From: Acidithiobacillus caldus ATCC 51756
Lineage (GTDB): Bacteria; Pseudomonadota; Gammaproteobacteria; Acidithiobacillales; Acidithiobacillaceae
Assembly (NCBI RefSeq): GCF_000175575.2
Contig: NZ_CP005986.1
Coordinates: 565,549-629,548 of the forward strand
DNA length: 64,000 nt
Reading direction: 5' to 3'
The first letter of the stretch is position 1. Each line of letters starts with the position of its first letter. Shown here one piece after another: positions 36,804 through 52,767 of the stretch. Both the position numbers and the translations under genes were made by a program. The notes beneath the pieces are model-generated. The model had not been told where the DNA came from. It worked only from the letters and a program-made list of their open reading frames with translations, and did not search any database.

Positions 36804-38489
36804 CTAGATTTTCCCGCGAAAGAATACACGACGAAGCCACCAGGCGCCCAGGGCAAAAAGCACTGGCAGGCCGATCAGCCACGACCACACCGGTAAGCCC
36901 AGCACATCGCGATAGAGCTCGTGTTCCAGGGTGGCGACTATGGCAAGACCGATGAACAGGAAAGCCGAACTGGTGCTGATGGCCAGGCGGCGCAGGCCAC
37001 TACGCAACTCTTGGCGGATACCGGCAAGGTCTGGATTTTCCACCCGCAAGGGCAACTGCCCTTGATGTGCCTGACGCAACAGACCGTGCAGGAGTGCTGG
37101 CATCTCCGGCATCACCAGACCCCATTGGGGAAACTGCTGCCGCAGGGCATTCCACCAGGCCTGGGGCCCCCGTTGACGATTGAGCCAATCGCGCAACAAG
37201 GGTGTCGCAATCTCCCAAATGTTCAGGGAAGGATTGAAATCCCGAGCGATGCCTTCGACATTGACCAGGGTCTTCTGCAGCAGCAGCAGTTGCGGCTGGG
37301 TCTGCATCTGGAAGGTACGCGTGGTCTGAAAGAGGCGCAGTAGCAGTTGGGCTACCGAAATCTCGTTCAGCGGTTTTTCAAAGATGGGCTCCGCCAACGC
37401 CCGTATCGCCGCCTCAAAATCCTGGATATTGGTATCTGGGGGAACCCACCCCGCCTCCACGTGCGCCTCTGCCACCCGGCGATAGTCGCGATTGAAGAAT
37501 GCCACCATGTTCTCGGCCAGGTAATGTTGGCTTGCCTCGTCAAGGCTGCCCATGATGCCGAAATCCACGGCGATGAAGCGACCGTTGTTGGGGTCGACAA
37601 AAATATTGCCCGGATGCATGTCGGCGTGAAAATACGAATCCCGGAACACCTGGCGAAAAAAAATCTCCGCTGCCCGCCGCGATAGTTGGTCGAAGTCTAT
37701 GCCGGTGGCCCGCAGGGCTTCCCGATGGCCGATGGGGATACCGTAGATGCGCTCCATGACCAGGACCTCGGAGCTGCAGTAATCCCAATATATCTCCGGC
37801 ACATACAGAAGTTCCGGCTCCCCCTGGAAGTTGCGTCGCAGTTGGCTTGCGTTGGCCGCTTCGCGCAAAAGATCGAGTTCGCCGCGCAGGGTCTTGGCGT
37901 ACTCTGCGACCACGGCGCGCACGCGTAGCCGCCTGCCCTCCTGGGAGTAGCGCTCGGCAAAATCTGCGAGGGAGGCGAGGATGCCCAGGTCCTGTTCGAT
38001 GACCCGGCGCAGGCCCGGTCGGCGAATCTTGATGGCGACGGCGCGTCCGTCCAGCAATTCACCAAAGTGCACCTGAGCGATGGAAGCTGCTGCCGCAGGC
38101 TCGGCCTCGATGCTTTTGAAGACCTTGGTGAGCTCCACGCCCAGGCTGGTTTCTATCCGTCTGTGCGCCTCGGCCGAGGAAAAGGGCGGCACGGCATCCT
38201 GCAGGCGCGCGAGTTCCTGAGTGATGGCATCTGGCAGCAGGTCCCTTCGGGTCGACAGCATCTGTCCCAACTTGATGAAGGTGGGACCGAGATTCTCCAA
38301 TGCCATGCGCAGACGTACCGGAAAATCCCCCTCCGGTTTTGGCATGATCCACAGCAGGGGATTGAGCTTGAGAATGGCCTGATAGGGTTTCAGGAGTGGC
38401 AGAAAATAGAGGACTTCGTCCAGACGATAACGGACCAGCACCCGGGTGATGACCAGGATTCGCAAAAAACGCAGGTAGGATTGGCGCAT
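36804..38489 (-). CDS. ubiB: Ubiquinone biosynthesis ATPase/kinase-like protein UbiB
   Basis: 561 residues of the ABC1/ADCK family. The hallmarks are FIKLGQMLSTRRD (KxGQ motif), the alanine-rich loop PAAAASIAQVHFGEL, AIKIRRPGLRR, YFHADMHPGNIFVD and AVDFGIMGSLDEA. Two C-terminal membrane segments end in basic residues (WLRRVFFRGK). The family uses ATPase activity to help extract hydrophobic quinone intermediates from the membrane. It is needed for ubiquinone, the respiratory quinone expected in this group. Confidence 0.95.
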   Translation of the reverse strand: MRQSYLRFLRILVITRVLVRYRLDEVLYFLPLLKPYQAILKLNPLLWIMPKPEGDFPVRLRMALENLGPTFIKLGQMLSTRRDLLPDAITQELARLQDAVPPFSSAEAHRRIETSLGVELTKVFKSIEAEPAAAASIAQVHFGELLDGRAVAIKIRRPGLRRVIEQDLGILASLADFAERYSQEGRRLRVRAVVAEYAKTLRGELDLLREAANASQLRRNFQGEPELLYVPEIYWDYCSSEVLVMERIYGIPIGHREALRATGIDFDQLSRRAAEIFFRQVFRDSYFHADMHPGNIFVDPNNGRFIAVDFGIMGSLDEASQHYLAENMVAFFNRDYRRVAEAHVEAGWVPPDTNIQDFEAAIRALAEPIFEKPLNEISVAQLLLRLFQTTRTFQMQTQPQLLLLQKTLVNVEGIARDFNPSLNIWEIATPLLRDWLNRQRGPQAWWNALRQQFPQWGLVMPEMPALLHGLLRQAHQGQLPLRVENPDLAGIRQELRSGLRRLAISTSSAFLFIGLAIVATLEHELYRDVLGLPVWSWLIGLPVLFALGAWWLRRVFFRGKI

Positions 38490-38540
38490 GACGCGATTCT
38501 AGCACGGAAAGCGGCGACAACGATGCGCAGGCGCAAATGA

Positions 38541-38564
38541 AAACGGGCCCAAAAGGGCCCGTTT
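38541..38564 (-). terminator. Intrinsic terminator of the OmpA-family gene
   Basis: A perfect 10-bp stem, AAACGGGCCC and GGGCCCGTTT, encloses a 4-base loop. On the minus strand the stem is followed by TTTTCATTT. It lies 20 bases after the stop codon of the OmpA-family gene and before ubiB. Confidence 0.85.
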
Positions 38565-38583
38565 CTACCGTTGCGTCGAACCG

Positions 38584-39234
38584 TTACTGCTGTACGGTCT
38601 TCTCCACCTTGATGCTGGAGTTGATCTCGACGCGCTGGTTCAGGAAGCGTCCCTCGGGGGTCGCGTTGCTCGCCACCGGGTCGTTGTAGGAGTGTCCCTT
38701 CAGGACCATCCGATCGCGCGGCACGCCATGGCGCTCCAGATACTGAGCGACACTTTCGGCACGAAGCTTGGAGAGCTTCAGGTTGTACGCGTAGGTGCCG
38801 ACCTTACTGCAATAGCCGTTCACGTCCAGGACGGCATCCGGATGCTGCTTGGCGAAATCGGCCACCTGGTCCAGGACCTTGATGTCCCGATCCAGAAGCT
38901 TATAGGAATTGAACTTAAAATTGATACCGGTGATGGTGATGGGCTTGCTCACCAGGACGGTCTTTTCCACCGGCGCGATGGGCGCTGGGGCGGGCGCAGG
39001 TGCGGGAGCCGGTGCCGGAGTCGGTTTGGCAGCCACCTTGGGAGCGCAGTAGGCTGGCGTCGCTCCGTCCGTTACTGGACGACCGCCGCGTACACACTGC
39101 CCCGTGCCCGTCACCACCGGTTGACCCTGTCCGTTGATGGCGTATCCTTCGTAGGCGTTTTCCGCCAGCGCTGCGGTGCTCACGAGCCCGGCAGCAAGCC
39201 CTGCAATCAGTGCCACTCTCTTGTTCTTGATCAT
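38584..39234 (-). CDS. OmpA-family outer-membrane/peptidoglycan-associated protein
   Basis: 216 residues; ATG after GAGGAGGG. The signal peptide ends at ALA-EN (residue 24). A short Cys-containing segment (TGQCVRGGRPVTDGATPAYC) may form a disulfide. A Pro-Ala linker (about 72-86) and an OmpA C-terminal domain (95-210) follow. The usual GYTD peptidoglycan-binding aspartate is replaced: the sequence reads NGYCSKVGTYAYN with Ser143 at that place, while Arg158 in LSKLRAESV is kept. Binding to diaminopimelate could therefore be altered. There is no eight-strand barrel, so this is not full OmpA. It has its own promoter and terminator. Confidence 0.85.
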   Translation of the reverse strand: MIKNKRVALIAGLAAGLVSTAALAENAYEGYAINGQGQPVVTGTGQCVRGGRPVTDGATPAYCAPKVAAKPTPAPAPAPAPAPAPIAPVEKTVLVSKPITITGINFKFNSYKLLDRDIKVLDQVADFAKQHPDAVLDVNGYCSKVGTYAYNLKLSKLRAESVAQYLERHGVPRDRMVLKGHSYNDPVASNATPEGRFLNQRVEINSSIKVEKTVQQ

Positions 39235-39300
39235 AATTTAACCCTCCTCTTGTCAAGCCGCTGCCCCGTTTGCTCAGCGGAGAACGTAAACAACTCGAGA

Positions 39301-39329
39301 AGAATGTTGTAAACGGGCAACGATGTCAA
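39301..39329 (-). promoter_or_regulatory. Putative sigma70 promoter of the OmpA-family gene
   Basis: On the minus strand TTGACA (39324-39329) is followed, after 17 bases, by CATTCT (39301-39306). The -35 is consensus and the -10 is weak. It lies 67 bases before the start codon. Confidence 0.5.
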
Positions 39330-39488
39330 GGCGCGGTCTGCCAAATCCCCTTGCGCGGCTGTCGCCCCGTATGGCATGTTGTCGCAATATGGTCATCGGC
39401 GAGGCCCCACCGGTGTGCCCATCGCCCTCGTCACCCGAGCGTCCGCCGGCGGAATTCATCGGTACCGTCGTCTGCGGGCTAGTTCCAC

Positions 39489-39517
39489 TTGACACTGTTC
39501 GGGCCCGCGCCCATAAT
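39489..39517 (+). promoter_or_regulatory. Sigma70 promoter of the tRNA-Tyr/Gly/Thr-tuf operon
   Basis: TTGACA at 39489-39494, a spacer of 17 bases, then CATAAT at 39512-39517. Between the -10 and the tRNA start (39532) are 14 bases, of which CCGCTACC follows a GC-rich stretch. This is a near-perfect, strong promoter, as expected for stable RNA. Confidence 0.8.
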
Positions 39518-39531
39518 TCGCCGCTACCGTG

Positions 39532-39616
39532 GGAGGGGTTCCCGAGCGGTCAAAGGGATCAGACTGTAAATCTGACGGCTCTGCCTTCGGAGGTTCGAAT
39601 CCTCCCCCCTCCACCA
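39532..39616 (+). tRNA. tRNA-Tyr (anticodon GTA)
   Basis: 85 nt with a long variable arm, as usual for bacterial tRNA-Tyr. Acceptor GGAGGGG pairs with CCCCTCC; the anticodon loop is CTGTAAA; the T loop is GGTTCGAATCC; CCA is encoded. It is the first of three tRNAs before tuf. Confidence 0.96.
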
Positions 39617-39647
39617 TAACGCTTTGCAGTGCCTCGGCTTCGGTCGT

Positions 39648-39721
<74 letters not shown>

Positions 39722-39728
39722 AGTACAG

Positions 39729-39804
39729 GCCCACATAGCTCAGTCGGCAGAGCACTTCCTTGGTAAGGAAGAGGTCACCGGTTCGAATCCGGTTGTGGGC
39801 TCCA
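39729..39804 (+). tRNA. tRNA-Thr (anticodon GGT)
   Basis: 76 nt with CCA. Acceptor GCCCACA pairs with TGTGGGC; the anticodon loop is TTGGTAA; the T loop is GGTTCGAATCC. Seven bases separate it from tRNA-Gly, and 41 bases lie between it and the tuf start. Confidence 0.96.
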
Positions 39805-39845
39805 TTTTCGTTGATCTTGGGTCTTGCTTTTTTGGAGAAAGTCTG

Positions 39846-41036
<1,191 letters not shown>

Positions 41037-41095
41037 TTTCAGCAACGGAGTAAAGCGTTGGAAAGCGGCGGCACGCTCCGCCGTTTGCCGTCTGC

Positions 41096-41171
41096 AGGGC
41101 AGTAGCTCAATTGGTAGAGCAGCGGTCTCCAAAACCGCAGGTTGGGGGTTCGAGCCCCTCCTGCCCTGCCA
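41096..41171 (+). tRNA. tRNA-Trp (anticodon CCA)
   Basis: 76 nt with encoded CCA. Acceptor AGGGCAG pairs with CTGCCCT; the anticodon loop is CTCCAAA; the T arm is GGGGTTCGAGCCCC. It stands between tuf and secE, a placement common in proteobacteria. Confidence 0.96.
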
Positions 41172-41191
41172 TTTTTAAAGGTGCAGCGTTC

Positions 41192-41542
41192 ATGTCGGAG
41201 CAAGTGAAACTCTATTCCGCGGCAATCCTGGCCGCCTTGGGGGTGTTCGCCTACTTCCTGATCCCGCTGCATCTGGGTGCGCTGTATCCCAGTCTGGCCC
41301 TGATTGTCGCCTTGGCCCTCGCGCTTCTGGTATTTGCCACCAGCGCTGTCGCCAAGGCGCTCGTTTTGTTTTTCCGCGAAGCCTACGTTGAACTGCTCAA
41401 GGTGGTCTGGCCGACGCGCAGGGAAGTGTTGCGCAGTACGGGCGTCATCTTGCTGCTGATCATCGTCATAGCCATCTTCTTGTGGCTCGTGGATATAGCC
41501 TTGCTGGCGATTGTGCGCTTTGCCTTGGGGGGCGTGGGATAA
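41192..41542 (+). CDS. secE: Preprotein translocase subunit SecE
   Basis: 116 residues from ATG 41192; the longer open frame would run through tRNA-Trp. There are three membrane segments ([57 protein letters not shown]), as in the E. coli-type protein. The essential [19 protein letters not shown] amphipathic/cytoplasmic region precedes the last span. It clamps SecY. Its stop overlaps the nusG start (TAATG). Confidence 0.96.
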   Translation: MSEQVKLYSAAILAALGVFAYFLIPLHLGALYPSLALIVALALALLVFATSAVAKALVLFFREAYVELLKVVWPTRREVLRSTGVILLLIIVIAIFLWLVDIALLAIVRFALGGVG

Positions 41543-42075
41543 TGACGATGCGATGGTATGTGGTGCACGCCTTTTCCAGCTTTGAGAAAAAGGTGCAGGC
41601 AGAGATCCGCGAGCGGGCGAAGCGGGAAGGGCTGGAGGATCAGTTTGGCGAAATTCTCGTCCCCGTCGAAGAGGTGGTGGAGATGCGCAATGGTCAGAAG
41701 ACCAGTTCCCAGCGCATGTTCTACCCCGGCTACGTGCTCGTGCAGATGGAGATGAACGATCAGACCTGGCACCTCGTGAAACACACTCCCCGGGTCACGG
41801 GCTTTGTCGGTGGGTCCGTGGGTAAGCCGCACCCCCTGAGCGAGGCCGAAGCCAACGCCATTCTTGATCGCATCAAGGAGGGGGTCGAGAAGCCGCGTCC
41901 CAAGTTCAGCTTTGATGCCGGTGAGCAAGTCCGGGTCATCGACGGGCCCTTCAAGGACTTCAACGGTGTGGTCGAGGAGGTCAACTACGAAAAGAGCAAG
42001 TTGCGCGTCTCGGTCACGATTTTCGGACGTTCCACGCCAGTGGAGCTGGACTTTGGTCAGGTAGAGAAGATCTGA
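41542..42075 (+). CDS. nusG: Transcription termination/antitermination factor NusG
   Basis: 177 residues. The NGN domain begins [20 protein letters not shown] and includes [14 protein letters not shown]. The KOW domain at the end has [20 protein letters not shown]. It speeds RNA polymerase, links it to Rho or to S10/ribosome. It is translationally coupled to secE. Confidence 0.97.
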   Translation: MTMRWYVVHAFSSFEKKVQAEIRERAKREGLEDQFGEILVPVEEVVEMRNGQKTSSQRMFYPGYVLVQMEMNDQTWHLVKHTPRVTGFVGGSVGKPHPLSEAEANAILDRIKEGVEKPRPKFSFDAGEQVRVIDGPFKDFNGVVEEVNYEKSKLRVSVTIFGRSTPVELDFGQVEKI

Positions 42076-42126
42076 TCGTTTGTTGCGAGGGAGCCTCTTC
42101 GGCGTTTGCACCTCATGGAGAGTTGA

Positions 42127-42555
42127 ATGGCAAAAAAGATTACCGGTTACATCAAGTTGCAGGTGAAGGCGACCCAAGCCAATCCAAGCCCGCCCATCGG
42201 TCCTGCTCTGGGTCAGCGCGGTCTGAACATCATGGAGTTCTGTAAGGCCTTCAACGCGCAGACACAGGGCATCGAGCCGGGTTTGCCCCTGCCCGTGATC
42301 ATCACCGTTTACGCCGACAAGAGCTTCACCTTTGAGGTCAAGACCCCGCCAGCGCCGGTTCTGCTCCTGAAGGCGGCAGGCCTTGCCAAAGGCAGTGGAC
42401 GTCCAAACACCAACAAGGTGGGTAAGGTCACCGAAGCGCAGGTCGAGGAGATTGCCAAGACCAAGATGCCGGACCTCAATACCCAGGATCTGGAGTCGGC
42501 CAAGCGCAGTATTCGTGGCACTGCCCGCAGTATGGGCCTGACGGTGGAGGGTTAG
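42127..42555 (+). CDS. rplK: 50S ribosomal protein L11
   Basis: 142 residues. [39 protein letters not shown] and the C-terminal RNA-binding block [19 protein letters not shown] are diagnostic. It forms the GTPase-associated centre with 23S rRNA. It follows nusG by 51 bases and is three bases from rplA, the L1 pair used for L1 autoregulation in E. coli. Confidence 0.98.
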   Translation: MAKKITGYIKLQVKATQANPSPPIGPALGQRGLNIMEFCKAFNAQTQGIEPGLPLPVIITVYADKSFTFEVKTPPAPVLLLKAAGLAKGSGRPNTNKVGKVTEAQVEEIAKTKMPDLNTQDLESAKRSIRGTARSMGLTVEG

Positions 42556-42558
42556 CCC

Positions 42559-43248
42559 ATGGCCAAGGTATCGAAGCGAGAGGCCGCCCTGCAGCAGTTG
42601 GTGGATCGGAGCAAGCGTTATGCGGTGGACGAGGCGCTGGCCCTGGTGAAGCAGGGGGCGACGGCGAAGTTCGACGAGTCCGTGGATGTGGCCGTGGGTC
42701 TGGGAATCGATCCGCGTAAGTCCGATCAGGTGGTGCGCGGTGCGGTGGTATTGCCCAAAGGCACCGGCAAGACCATGCGGGTAGCGGTTTTTGCCACCGG
42801 GGACAAGGCTACCGAGGCCCGGGAAGCTGGTGCGGATCTCGTCGGCATGGAGGATCTGGCCGAGCAGGTCAAGGCTGGGCAGATGGATTTCGATGTGGTC
42901 ATTGCGACTCCCGACGCCATGCGCGTCGTGGGTGGCCTTGGGCCGGTGCTTGGACCACGCGGACTGATGCCCAACCCTAAGGTGGGTACGGTGACGGCGG
43001 ATGTCCGTACCGCCGTTCAGAATGCCAAGGGCGGCCAGGTACGTTATCGTGCCGACAAGGGTGGTATCATTCACAGTAGCATCGGCAAGGCCTCCTTCAG
43101 CGTCGAAGATCTGCGGGAGAACCTGCTGGCGCTCATGGACAGCCTGAAGAAAGCCAAGCCCGCCACCAGTAAGGGAATCTACATTCGTAAGATCAGTGTT
43201 TCGCCCACCATGGGTCCCGGTGTACCCGTGGATCCGTCCGGGCTTTAA
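42559..43248 (+). CDS. rplA: 50S ribosomal protein L1
   Basis: 229 residues. It shows [51 protein letters not shown] and [14 protein letters not shown]. It binds the mobile L1 stalk and, in studied species, the rplKA leader to repress its own operon. Confidence 0.98.
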   Translation: MAKVSKREAALQQLVDRSKRYAVDEALALVKQGATAKFDESVDVAVGLGIDPRKSDQVVRGAVVLPKGTGKTMRVAVFATGDKATEAREAGADLVGMEDLAEQVKAGQMDFDVVIATPDAMRVVGGLGPVLGPRGLMPNPKVGTVTADVRTAVQNAKGGQVRYRADKGGIIHSSIGKASFSVEDLRENLLALMDSLKKAKPATSKGIYIRKISVSPTMGPGVPVDPSGL

Positions 43249-43391
43249 GGTTTCGTCCGCAGTGACGAAAAGTCGGCGCAAGCCGGCGTTCAAAGACCGC
43301 AGGGGGCTTCGGCCTTAAACATCCCACCCTGCGCAGGCGACGGCGCGCCAGAAATTTTGGCCGCCTCTGTCCACATGGAGGTAGCAGTTCA
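43249..43391 (+). promoter_or_regulatory. Probable L10 leader (rplJL autoregulation)
   Basis: This 143-base gap between rplA and rplJ is the place of the proteobacterial L10(L12)4-binding leader. It contains several complementary GC-rich segments (for example GCGCAAGCCGGCG and CCGCAGGGGGCTTCGG), consistent with a folded RNA. The identification rests on position and general structure; I did not fold it. The rplJ ribosome binding site CATGGAGG is at its end. Confidence 0.55.
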
Positions 43392-43913
43392 ATGAGTCTC
43401 AAGCTCGCAGAAAAGGAACAGGTGGTCGCTGCACTGCAAGCGAAGCTCGAGGGTATGCAAGCTACCGTGGTTGCGGAGTATCGGGGTCTGACCGTGGCGC
43501 AGATGACGGAATTGCGTGCGGCCGGGCGTAAACAGGGGGTATTGATTCAGGTGGTGAAGAACTCACTCCTGCGCCGCGCCCTGAAAGACAGCCCCTTCCT
43601 GGTGATGGATCCTCTGCTCAAGGGCCCTCTGGTCTTTGCGGCCAGTGCGGATCCGGTGGCCATGGCCAAGCTCTTCACGGACTTTGCCAAGCGCAACGAC
43701 AAGCTGATCATCACCGGTGGCGCCCTGGGTTCACAGCTCATGGATGCCCAGGCTCTGGCGCAGCTCAGCAAGATGCCCTCCCGCGAGGAGTTGTTGGCCA
43801 AGCTCATGGGTACCATGCAGGCCCCCATCTCCACCTTCGTGCGCACACTCAACGAGGTTCCCGGGCGCTTCGTCCGTACCCTCGCGGCAGTGCGCGATCA
43901 GAAAGCAGCGTAA
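43392..43913 (+). CDS. rplJ: 50S ribosomal protein L10
   Basis: 173 residues, close to the usual 165-175. The N-terminal rRNA-binding part has [20 protein letters not shown] and [11 protein letters not shown]. The C-terminal helix that holds L7/L12 dimers follows [20 protein letters not shown]. The start is ATG after GGAGGTAGCAGTTCA. Confidence 0.97.
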   Translation: MSLKLAEKEQVVAALQAKLEGMQATVVAEYRGLTVAQMTELRAAGRKQGVLIQVVKNSLLRRALKDSPFLVMDPLLKGPLVFAASADPVAMAKLFTDFAKRNDKLIITGGALGSQLMDAQALAQLSKMPSREELLAKLMGTMQAPISTFVRTLNEVPGRFVRTLAAVRDQKAA

Positions 43914-43943
43914 TTCATTCATATTTTCATAGGAGTATAGATC

Positions 43944-44333
43944 ATGGCGTTGTCCAAAGCCGAAATCCTGGATGCCATTGCTGGCATGACCGTTCTCGAG
44001 CTCTCCGAGCTCATCAAGGATATGGAGGAGAAGTTTGGGGTGTCTGCCGCCGCGGTGGCGGTGGCTGCGGGTCCTGCCGCCGCCGGCGGCGGTGGTGAGG
44101 CCGCTGCAGCGGCTGAGGAACAGACGGAATTCGACGTCATCCTCACCTCTGCCGGCGCCAACAAGGTCAATACCATCAAGGTGGTGCGCGCCATCACCAA
44201 TCTCGGGCTGAAGGAAGCCAAGGATCTGGTGGATGGTGCTCCGAAACCGGTCAAGGAAGGTATCTCCAAGGCCGAGGCCGAGAGCATCAAGGCGCAGCTG
44301 GTTGAAGCTGGTGCCCAGGCAGAAATCAAGTAA
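43944..44333 (+). CDS. rplL: 50S ribosomal protein L7/L12
   Basis: 129 residues. An N-terminal dimerisation helix ([20 protein letters not shown]) is followed by an Ala/Gly hinge with several GGG and AAA runs. The C-terminal factor-binding domain ([39 protein letters not shown]) follows. It recruits elongation factors. ATG after AGGAGTATAGATC. Confidence 0.98.
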   Translation: MALSKAEILDAIAGMTVLELSELIKDMEEKFGVSAAAVAVAAGPAAAGGGGEAAAAAEEQTEFDVILTSAGANKVNTIKVVRAITNLGLKEAKDLVDGAPKPVKEGISKAEAESIKAQLVEAGAQAEIK

Positions 44334-44354
44334 TCGTAGTATTTTAGGTGCCTT

Positions 44355-44392
44355 GGCTGGCGACGCTGGACGTTGCCAGCCCCTTATTATTG
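44355..44392 (+). terminator. Possible attenuator between rplL and rpoB
   Basis: GGCTGGC (44355-44361) pairs with GCCAGCC (44375-44381), followed by CCTTATTATT. It lies 22 bases after the rplL stop, where a partial terminator lowers rpoBC expression in E. coli. The T-run is poor, so strong termination is unlikely. Confidence 0.45.
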
Positions 44393-44448
44393 GCGGTGGT
44401 CATCGCCATTGTCGGATCTCTTCTTAGCGAGCGTCGCGCGGAGCACTC

Positions 44449-48537
<4,089 letters not shown>

Positions 48538-48566
48538 AGGTCCACAGGCGGACAAGGAAGGGTGCC

Positions 48567-51500
48567 TTGAAAGATTTACTGAAGCTGTTCAAGCAGAACG
48601 ATCGCCAGGAAGAATTCGACGCCATCCGTATCGGTATCGCGTCGCCGGATAAGATCCGGTCCTGGTCCTACGGCGAGGTGAAAAAGCCCGAGACCATCAA
48701 CTACCGTACCTTCAAGCCCGAGCGGGAAGGCTTGTTCTGCGCCAAGATCTTCGGTCCCATCAAGGACTACGAATGTCTGTGCGGCAAGTACAAGCGTCTC
48801 AAGCACCGCGGAGTGGTCTGCGAGAAGTGCGGCGTCGAGGTGACCCAGGCGCGGGTGCGGCGCGAGCGCATGGGGCACATCGAACTGGCCAGCCCCGTCG
48901 CCCATATCTGGTTCCTGAAGTCTCTCCCCAGCCGCATGGGCATGATTCTGGACATGGCCCTGCGGGATATCGAGCGCGTCCTCTACTTCGAAGCCTACGT
49001 GGTGGTGGACCCGGGTCTGACGCCCTTGGATCGCGGTACCATCCTCAGTGAAGATCAATATCTGGACGCCCTTGAAGAGCATGGCGATGAGTTCGTCGCA
49101 AAGATGGGTGCCGAGGGTATCCGCGATCTGTTGCGCGCCATTCCGCTCAAGGAAGAGATCGAGAAGACCCGCACGGAGCTGCAGGAGAGCAATTCCGACA
49201 CCAAGACCAAGAAGCTGGCCAAGCGCTTGAAGATCCTCGAGGCCTTCGAGACCTCCGGCAATCGTCCCGAGTGGATGATCATGGAGGTATTGCCGGTGCT
49301 GCCACCGGATCTGCGGCCCTTGGTACCCCTGGACGGTGGCCGTTTTGCGACCTCCGATCTCAACGATCTCTACCGTCGGGTCATCAATCGGAACAACCGC
49401 CTCAAGCGTTTGCTGGAGCTCAAGGCCCCGGACATCATTGTCCGTAATGAAAAGCGCATGCTCCAGGAGGCCGTGGACGCCCTGCTCGACAATGGCCGCC
49501 GCGGTCGGGCCATCGCTGGTCCCAACAAGCGGCCCCTGAAGTCTCTGGCGGATATGATCAAGGGCAAGCAGGGGCGTTTCCGTCAGAATCTGCTGGGCAA
49601 GCGGGTGGATTATTCCGGACGCTCGGTGATCGTGGTGGGGCCAGAGTTGCGCCTACACCAGTGCGGACTACCCAAGAAAATGGCGCTGGAGCTCTTCAAG
49701 CCCTTCATTTTCAACAAGCTGGAAGAGCGGGGGCTCGCCACCACCATCAAGGCGGCCAAACGCTTGGTGGAACAGGAGAAACCCGAGGTCTGGGATATCC
49801 TGGAAGAGGTCATCCGCGAGCATCCGGTCATGCTCAACCGGGCACCGACCCTGCACCGTCTGGGCATCCAGGCCTTCGAGCCGGTCCTCATCGAAGGCAA
49901 GGCCATCCAGCTGCATCCCTTGGTCTGTGCAGCCTACAACGCCGACTTCGACGGCGACCAGATGGCGGTGCACGTGCCCCTGTCGCTGGAAGCGCAGCTA
50001 GAGGCCCGGACCCTCATGATGTCCACCAACAACATCCTGAGCCCCGCCAACGGGGAGCCCATCATCGTACCCTCCCAAGACATCGTTCTGGGTCTATACT
50101 ACGTCAGCCAGGAGCGCGCGGGCGCGCCGGGTACCGGGAGCGTCTTTGCGGACACTGCCGAGGTGCGCCGTGCCTACGATACGGGACAGGTGGGATTGCA
50201 TGCGCGCATCACCATGCGTTTTCGCGGTGAACGGGTAGAGACGACGGTGGGCCGGGCGCTGCTGGCCGATATCCTGCCCGAGGGCCTGCCCTTCAGCATC
50301 ATCAATCGCGTCCTGAAAAAGAAGGTCATCGCCGAACTCATCAATACCTGTTACCGCACTCTGGGCGTGAAGGATACGGTGATCTTTGCCGATCAGCTCA
50401 TGTACACCGGCTATCGCATGGCCACCCGCGGTGGTATCTCCTTTGGCGCCGGCGACATGGTGACGCCGCCGGAAAAGGAAACGATCCTCGCCCGGGCCGA
50501 AGAGGAGGTCAAAACCATTCAGGAGCAGTACACCTCGGGCCTGGTCACCGAGGGGGAGCGCTACAACAAGGTGGTGGACATCTGGTCGCGGGCGACCGAC
50601 GAGGTGGCCAAGGCCATGATGGATCTGGTGAGCAAGGAAAAGGTGGTGCTTGCCGATGGCAAGGAGGTCCAGCAAGACTCCTTCAACTCCATCTTCATGA
50701 TGGCCGACTCCGGCGCCCGTGGTTCGGCGGCGCAGATTCGCCAGCTCGCCGGCATGCGCGGCCTGATGGCCAAGCCCGACGGCTCCATCATCGAGACGCC
50801 CATCACCGCGAACTTCCGCGAGGGATTGAACGTCCTGCAGTACTTCATCTCCACCCACGGCGCGCGCAAGGGTCTGGCAGATACGGCCCTGAAGACAGCC
50901 AATTCCGGTTATCTCACCCGCCGTCTGGTGGATGTCACCCAGGACTTGGTCGTGGTGGAGCACGACTGTGGCACGGAAGATGGCCTGCCCATGATGCCCC
51001 TGGTGGAGGGCGGTGAAGTCATCGAGGCTCTGCGCGATCGCGTCCTCGGCCGGGTCACGGCGGAGGATATCCAGCACCCCAATAGCGGTGAGGTGGTCAT
51101 CCCCCGCAACACCCTCTTGACGGAGAAGTTGCTGTCTACCTTGGACGAGCTGGGTATCGACTCCCTCAAGGTGCGTTCGCCGCTCACCTGCAAGTCGCGC
51201 CACGGCGTGTGCGCCCTGTGCTACGGCCGCGATCTGGCCCGCGGGCATCTGGTGAACATCGGTGAAGCAGTGGGCGTCATCGCGGCGCAGTCCATCGGTG
51301 AGCCGGGCACACAGCTGACCATGCGCACCTTCCACATCGGTGGTGCCGCCAGTCGGGCCGTGTCCCAGAGCAGTATCGACATCAAGCAGGGCGGCGCCAT
51401 TCGCTATCAGCCCAACCTGCGCTTGGTAACCCACCCCAGCGGGCGACACGTGGTGGTTGCCCGCAATGGCGAGATCACCGTCACCGACGATCAGGGTCGA

Positions 51501-52715
51501 GAAAAGGAGCGTTACAAGGTCCCCTATGGCGCCACCATCCTGGTGGACGACGGTGCCACCGTCACGGCGGGCAAGCGTATTGCCGAGTGGGACCCCCACA
51601 CGCGACCCATCGTCAGCGAAATCGGTGGACGGGCGGTGCTCAAGGATGTGGTGGAGGGTGTCAGCGTACAGGTGCAGAGCGACGATATCACGGGCCTCTC
51701 CACCTGGATGGTGCTGGACGCCAAGCAGCGACCTGCTGCCGGTCGTGACCTGCGGCCCATGATCACCCTGCAAGACGAGCAGGGGCAGGACCTGAAGCTC
51801 CCCGGTACGGATCTGCCGGCGCGGTACTTCCTGCCGGCCCGGGCGGTGTTGGCGGTGCAGGAAGGCTCCGCGGTACAGCCCGGCGATATTCTTGCCCGTT
51901 TGCCTGTGGGTACCAGTAAAACCCGCGACATCACCGGCGGTCTGCCGCGCGTGGCGGAACTCTTCGAGGCGCGCCGGCCCAAGGACTTTGCCATCGTCGC
52001 CGAACACGACGGTATCGTCAGTTTCGGCAAGGATACCAAGGGCAAGCAGCGCCTTATCATCACCGACGAGCACAATGAGCAGCACGAATACCTCATCCCC
52101 AAGGGCCGTCACGTCACGGTTCACGATGGCGAGCGGGTCAGTCCCGGCGAGCCCCTGGTCGAAGGTCAGCCGGTTCCCCACGATATCCTGCGGGTACTGG
52201 GGGTCCAGGCTCTGGCCAATTACATCGTCGATGAGGTCCAGGACGTCTACCGCCTACAGGGTGTGCGCATCAACGACAAGCACATCGAGGTGATCTTGCG
52301 GCAGATGCTGCGCAAGGTGGAGATCACCTACGCTGGTGACACCAGCTTCATCCCGGGAGACCAGGTGGATCGTGCCCGTGTGGAAGAGGAAAACGCAGCA
52401 GCGGAAGCGGCGGGAAAGGAACCTGCGCGCTTCACCCCCATGCTGCTGGGTATCACCAAGGCGAGTCTGTCCACCGAGTCCTTCATCTCGGCGGCGAGCT
52501 TCCAGGAGACCACCCGGGTGCTCACGGAAGCGGCAGTGGCCGGCAAGGTGGACGACCTGCGCGGTCTCAAGGAGAACGTCATCGTCGGTCGTCTCATTCC
52601 TGCTGGCACCGGCCTCGCGTATCACGAACACCGGCGCCGTCGCAATCGCGGTCTGCCGATCATGGCAGAGGGCGAAAGCGAGCCCGCAGAAAGCACGGTG
52701 GCGGAACTGCGTTAA
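48567..52715 (+). CDS. rpoC: RNA polymerase beta' subunit
   Basis: 1,382 residues from a TTG start preceded by GGAAGGGTGCC. The N-terminal zinc site is [20 protein letters not shown], the catalytic magnesium loop [12 protein letters not shown], the second zinc site [13 protein letters not shown], and the trigger-loop region contains [20 protein letters not shown]. It forms the catalytic centre with RpoB. The TTG start may moderate its translation. Confidence 0.98.
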   Translation: MKDLLKLFKQNDRQEEFDAIRIGIASPDKIRSWSYGEVKKPETINYRTFKPEREGLFCAKIFGPIKDYECLCGKYKRLKHRGVVCEKCGVEVTQARVRRERMGHIELASPVAHIWFLKSLPSRMGMILDMALRDIERVLYFEAYVVVDPGLTPLDRGTILSEDQYLDALEEHGDEFVAKMGAEGIRDLLRAIPLKEEIEKTRTELQESNSDTKTKKLAKRLKILEAFETSGNRPEWMIMEVLPVLPPDLRPLVPLDGGRFATSDLNDLYRRVINRNNRLKRLLELKAPDIIVRNEKRMLQEAVDALLDNGRRGRAIAGPNKRPLKSLADMIKGKQGRFRQNLLGKRVDYSGRSVIVVGPELRLHQCGLPKKMALELFKPFIFNKLEERGLATTIKAAKRLVEQEKPEVWDILEEVIREHPVMLNRAPTLHRLGIQAFEPVLIEGKAIQLHPLVCAAYNADFDGDQMAVHVPLSLEAQLEARTLMMSTNNILSPANGEPIIVPSQDIVLGLYYVSQERAGAPGTGSVFADTAEVRRAYDTGQVGLHARITMRFRGERVETTVGRALLADILPEGLPFSIINRVLKKKVIAELINTCYRTLGVKDTVIFADQLMYTGYRMATRGGISFGAGDMVTPPEKETILARAEEEVKTIQEQYTSGLVTEGERYNKVVDIWSRATDEVAKAMMDLVSKEKVVLADGKEVQQDSFNSIFMMADSGARGSAAQIRQLAGMRGLMAKPDGSIIETPITANFREGLNVLQYFISTHGARKGLADTALKTANSGYLTRRLVDVTQDLVVVEHDCGTEDGLPMMPLVEGGEVIEALRDRVLGRVTAEDIQHPNSGEVVIPRNTLLTEKLLSTLDELGIDSLKVRSPLTCKSRHGVCALCYGRDLARGHLVNIGEAVGVIAAQSIGEPGTQLTMRTFHIGGAASRAVSQSSIDIKQGGAIRYQPNLRLVTHPSGRHVVVARNGEITVTDDQGREKERYKVPYGATILVDDGATVTAGKRIAEWDPHTRPIVSEIGGRAVLKDVVEGVSVQVQSDDITGLSTWMVLDAKQRPAAGRDLRPMITLQDEQGQDLKLPGTDLPARYFLPARAVLAVQEGSAVQPGDILARLPVGTSKTRDITGGLPRVAELFEARRPKDFAIVAEHDGIVSFGKDTKGKQRLIITDEHNEQHEYLIPKGRHVTVHDGERVSPGEPLVEGQPVPHDILRVLGVQALANYIVDEVQDVYRLQGVRINDKHIEVILRQMLRKVEITYAGDTSFIPGDQVDRARVEEENAAAEAAGKEPARFTPMLLGITKASLSTESFISAASFQETTRVLTEAAVAGKVDDLRGLKENVIVGRLIPAGTGLAYHEHRRRRNRGLPIMAEGESEPAESTVAELR

Positions 52716-52738
52716 GCCGTTTTTCGCCAAGACTTTTC

Positions 52739-52767
52739 TTGACACCTCAGGCGCGCATCACTAAAAT
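52739..52767 (+). promoter_or_regulatory. Strong sigma70 promoter of the str operon, overlapped by a palindrome
   Basis: TTGACA (52739-52744), 17 bases, then TAAAAT (52762-52767). An inverted repeat, GCGCGCAT (52751-52758) with ATGCGCGC (52766-52773), brackets and overlaps the -10. It could be a regulator site or a start-region hairpin. The transcript would start about 50 bases before rpsL. Confidence 0.8.
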
